Positions 63,433 through 64,000 of a stretch of DNA of 64,000 nt are shown in pieces (within the stretch, counting starts at the first letter, position 1; each line of letters begins with the position of its first letter). Source of the DNA: Pseudomonas sp. ICMP 561 (lineage in GTDB: Bacteria; Pseudomonadota; Gammaproteobacteria; Pseudomonadales; Pseudomonadaceae). The stretch spans positions 1-64,000 of the forward strand of contig NZ_LKBT01000007.1 in the NCBI RefSeq assembly GCF_002699985.1, in the 5' to 3' direction. The notes beneath the pieces are model-generated. The model saw nothing but the letters and a program-made list of their open reading frames with translations, ran no database searches and was not told the DNA's origin. Made by a program: the position numbers and the translations under genes.

Positions 63433-64000
63433 ATGTTTACTGGCATCATCGAATCCATCGGCAGCATCCGCGCCATCACCCCTAAAGGCGGCGATGTCCG
63501 TGTTTATGTCGAGACGGGCAAACTTGATCTGAGCGACGTCAAACTGGGCGACAGCATCGCGGTCAACGGCGTTTGCCTGACTGCTGTAGAGCTGCCCGGC
63601 GATGGCTTCTGGGCTGACGTCAGCCGTGAAACCCTCGACGTCACGGCGTTCATCGATCTCAAGACCGGCAGCCCGGTCAACCTGGAAAAGGCCCTGACCC
63701 CGACTACACGTCTGGGCGGCCATCTGGTCAGCGGCCACGTCGATGGTGTTGGCGAGATCGTTTCCCGCGAAGAAAACGCCCGCGCTATCCAGTTCAAAGT
63801 GCGTGCCCCCCGCGAGCTGGCCAAGTACATATCGCACAAAGGTTCTATCACGGTCGACGGCACCAGCCTGACCGTGAACGCCGTTGACGGTGCCGAGTTC
63901 GAGCTGACCATCGTGCCGCATACCCTGGCCGAAACCATCATGGCCGACTACCGTCCGGGCCGTAAGGTCAACCTTGAGGTGGATTTGCTGGCGCGTTATC
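63433..64000 (+). CDS. ribE: Riboflavin synthase alpha subunit, partial
   Basis: Riboflavin synthase turns two lumazine molecules into riboflavin. The visible 189 residues hold both repeats of the family: MFTGIIESIGSIRAI with LGDSIAVNGVCLTAVEL, then GGHLVSGHVDGVGEI with SITVDGTSLTVNAVDGAEFE. The gene runs off the right edge; about 30 residues are missing. GGAGG lies 7 nt before the ATG. The symbol ribC is also used for this gene. It follows ribD in the rib operon. Confidence 0.95.
   Translation, partial: MFTGIIESIGSIRAITPKGGDVRVYVETGKLDLSDVKLGDSIAVNGVCLTAVELPGDGFWADVSRETLDVTAFIDLKTGSPVNLEKALTPTTRLGGHLVSGHVDGVGEIVSREENARAIQFKVRAPRELAKYISHKGSITVDGTSLTVNAVDGAEFELTIVPHTLAETIMADYRPGRKVNLEVDLLARY

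Overview
The window is a chromosomal piece of a Pseudomonas species, most likely of the fluorescens/syringae part of the genus. The reasons are: the gene order (5S rRNA, birA, coaX, a SPOR protein, tRNA array, secE-nusG, then the L11, beta, str, S10, spc and alpha ribosomal operons, then katA, a bacterioferritin-fold gene, uvrA, an MFS gene and ssb), which from memory matches P. aeruginosa PA4280-PA4232; protein sequences of Pseudomonas type (TTG-start rpoC and uvrA, KatA-type catalase, OprG/OmpW porin); and many Pseudomonas-type REP elements in the intergenic spaces.

Layout. 1-580: the end of an rRNA operon (5S rRNA, terminator) and a 455-bp spacer with REP units and a 62-bp direct repeat. 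586-2732: birA, coaX and a small membrane-anchored SPOR protein. 2834-3413: tRNA-Tyr, tRNA-Gly and tRNA-Thr, a terminator, then a new promoter and tRNA-Trp. The tufB copy that separates tRNA-Thr and tRNA-Trp in some relatives is absent. 3460-33687: about 30 kb of transcription and translation genes, all on the plus strand: secE, nusG, rplKAJL, rpoBC, rpsLG, fusA, tuf, then rpsJ through rplQ. Good -35/-10 pairs with 17-bp spacing precede tRNA-Tyr, tRNA-Trp, rpsL, rpsJ, rpsH and rpsM. Three of these promoters lie directly after or inside a hairpin. 33869-40998: stress and DNA genes: katA, ftnA, uvrA (minus strand), an MFS transporter with a C-terminal soluble domain, and ssb.

41.1-51.7 kb looks like an accessory segment between two blocks that I recall as separate in P. 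aeruginosa. It holds a DUF1348 gene and its TetR-type regulator with a perfect 22-bp palindrome upstream, a YdeP-type molybdopterin oxidoreductase, an MscS-type channel and the long helicase Lhr. 52.0-63.4 kb corresponds to the PA4069-PA4055 region: two sugar-nucleotide-type dehydrogenase/epimerase genes, oprG with a candidate Anr site, a four-gene operon with a His-rich periplasmic protein (DUF2796), a LolD/MacB-like ABC transporter and a DUF3299 protein, two small unknown proteins, a CnoX-like thioredoxin, a methyltransferase whose C-terminus is made of REP DNA, a lipoprotein, then nrdR-ribD-ribE. ribE runs off the right edge.

I saw no CRISPR array, prophage, transposase or toxin-antitoxin pair. 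I found no clear novel defence or biosynthetic system. The most interesting points are the hairpin/promoter junctions inside the ribosomal operons, the REP-derived C-terminus of the methyltransferase, the long hairpin-rich leader before a 64-codon gene, and the His-rich ABC operon. All start sites, families and regulatory calls come from reading the sequence; no database search was run.
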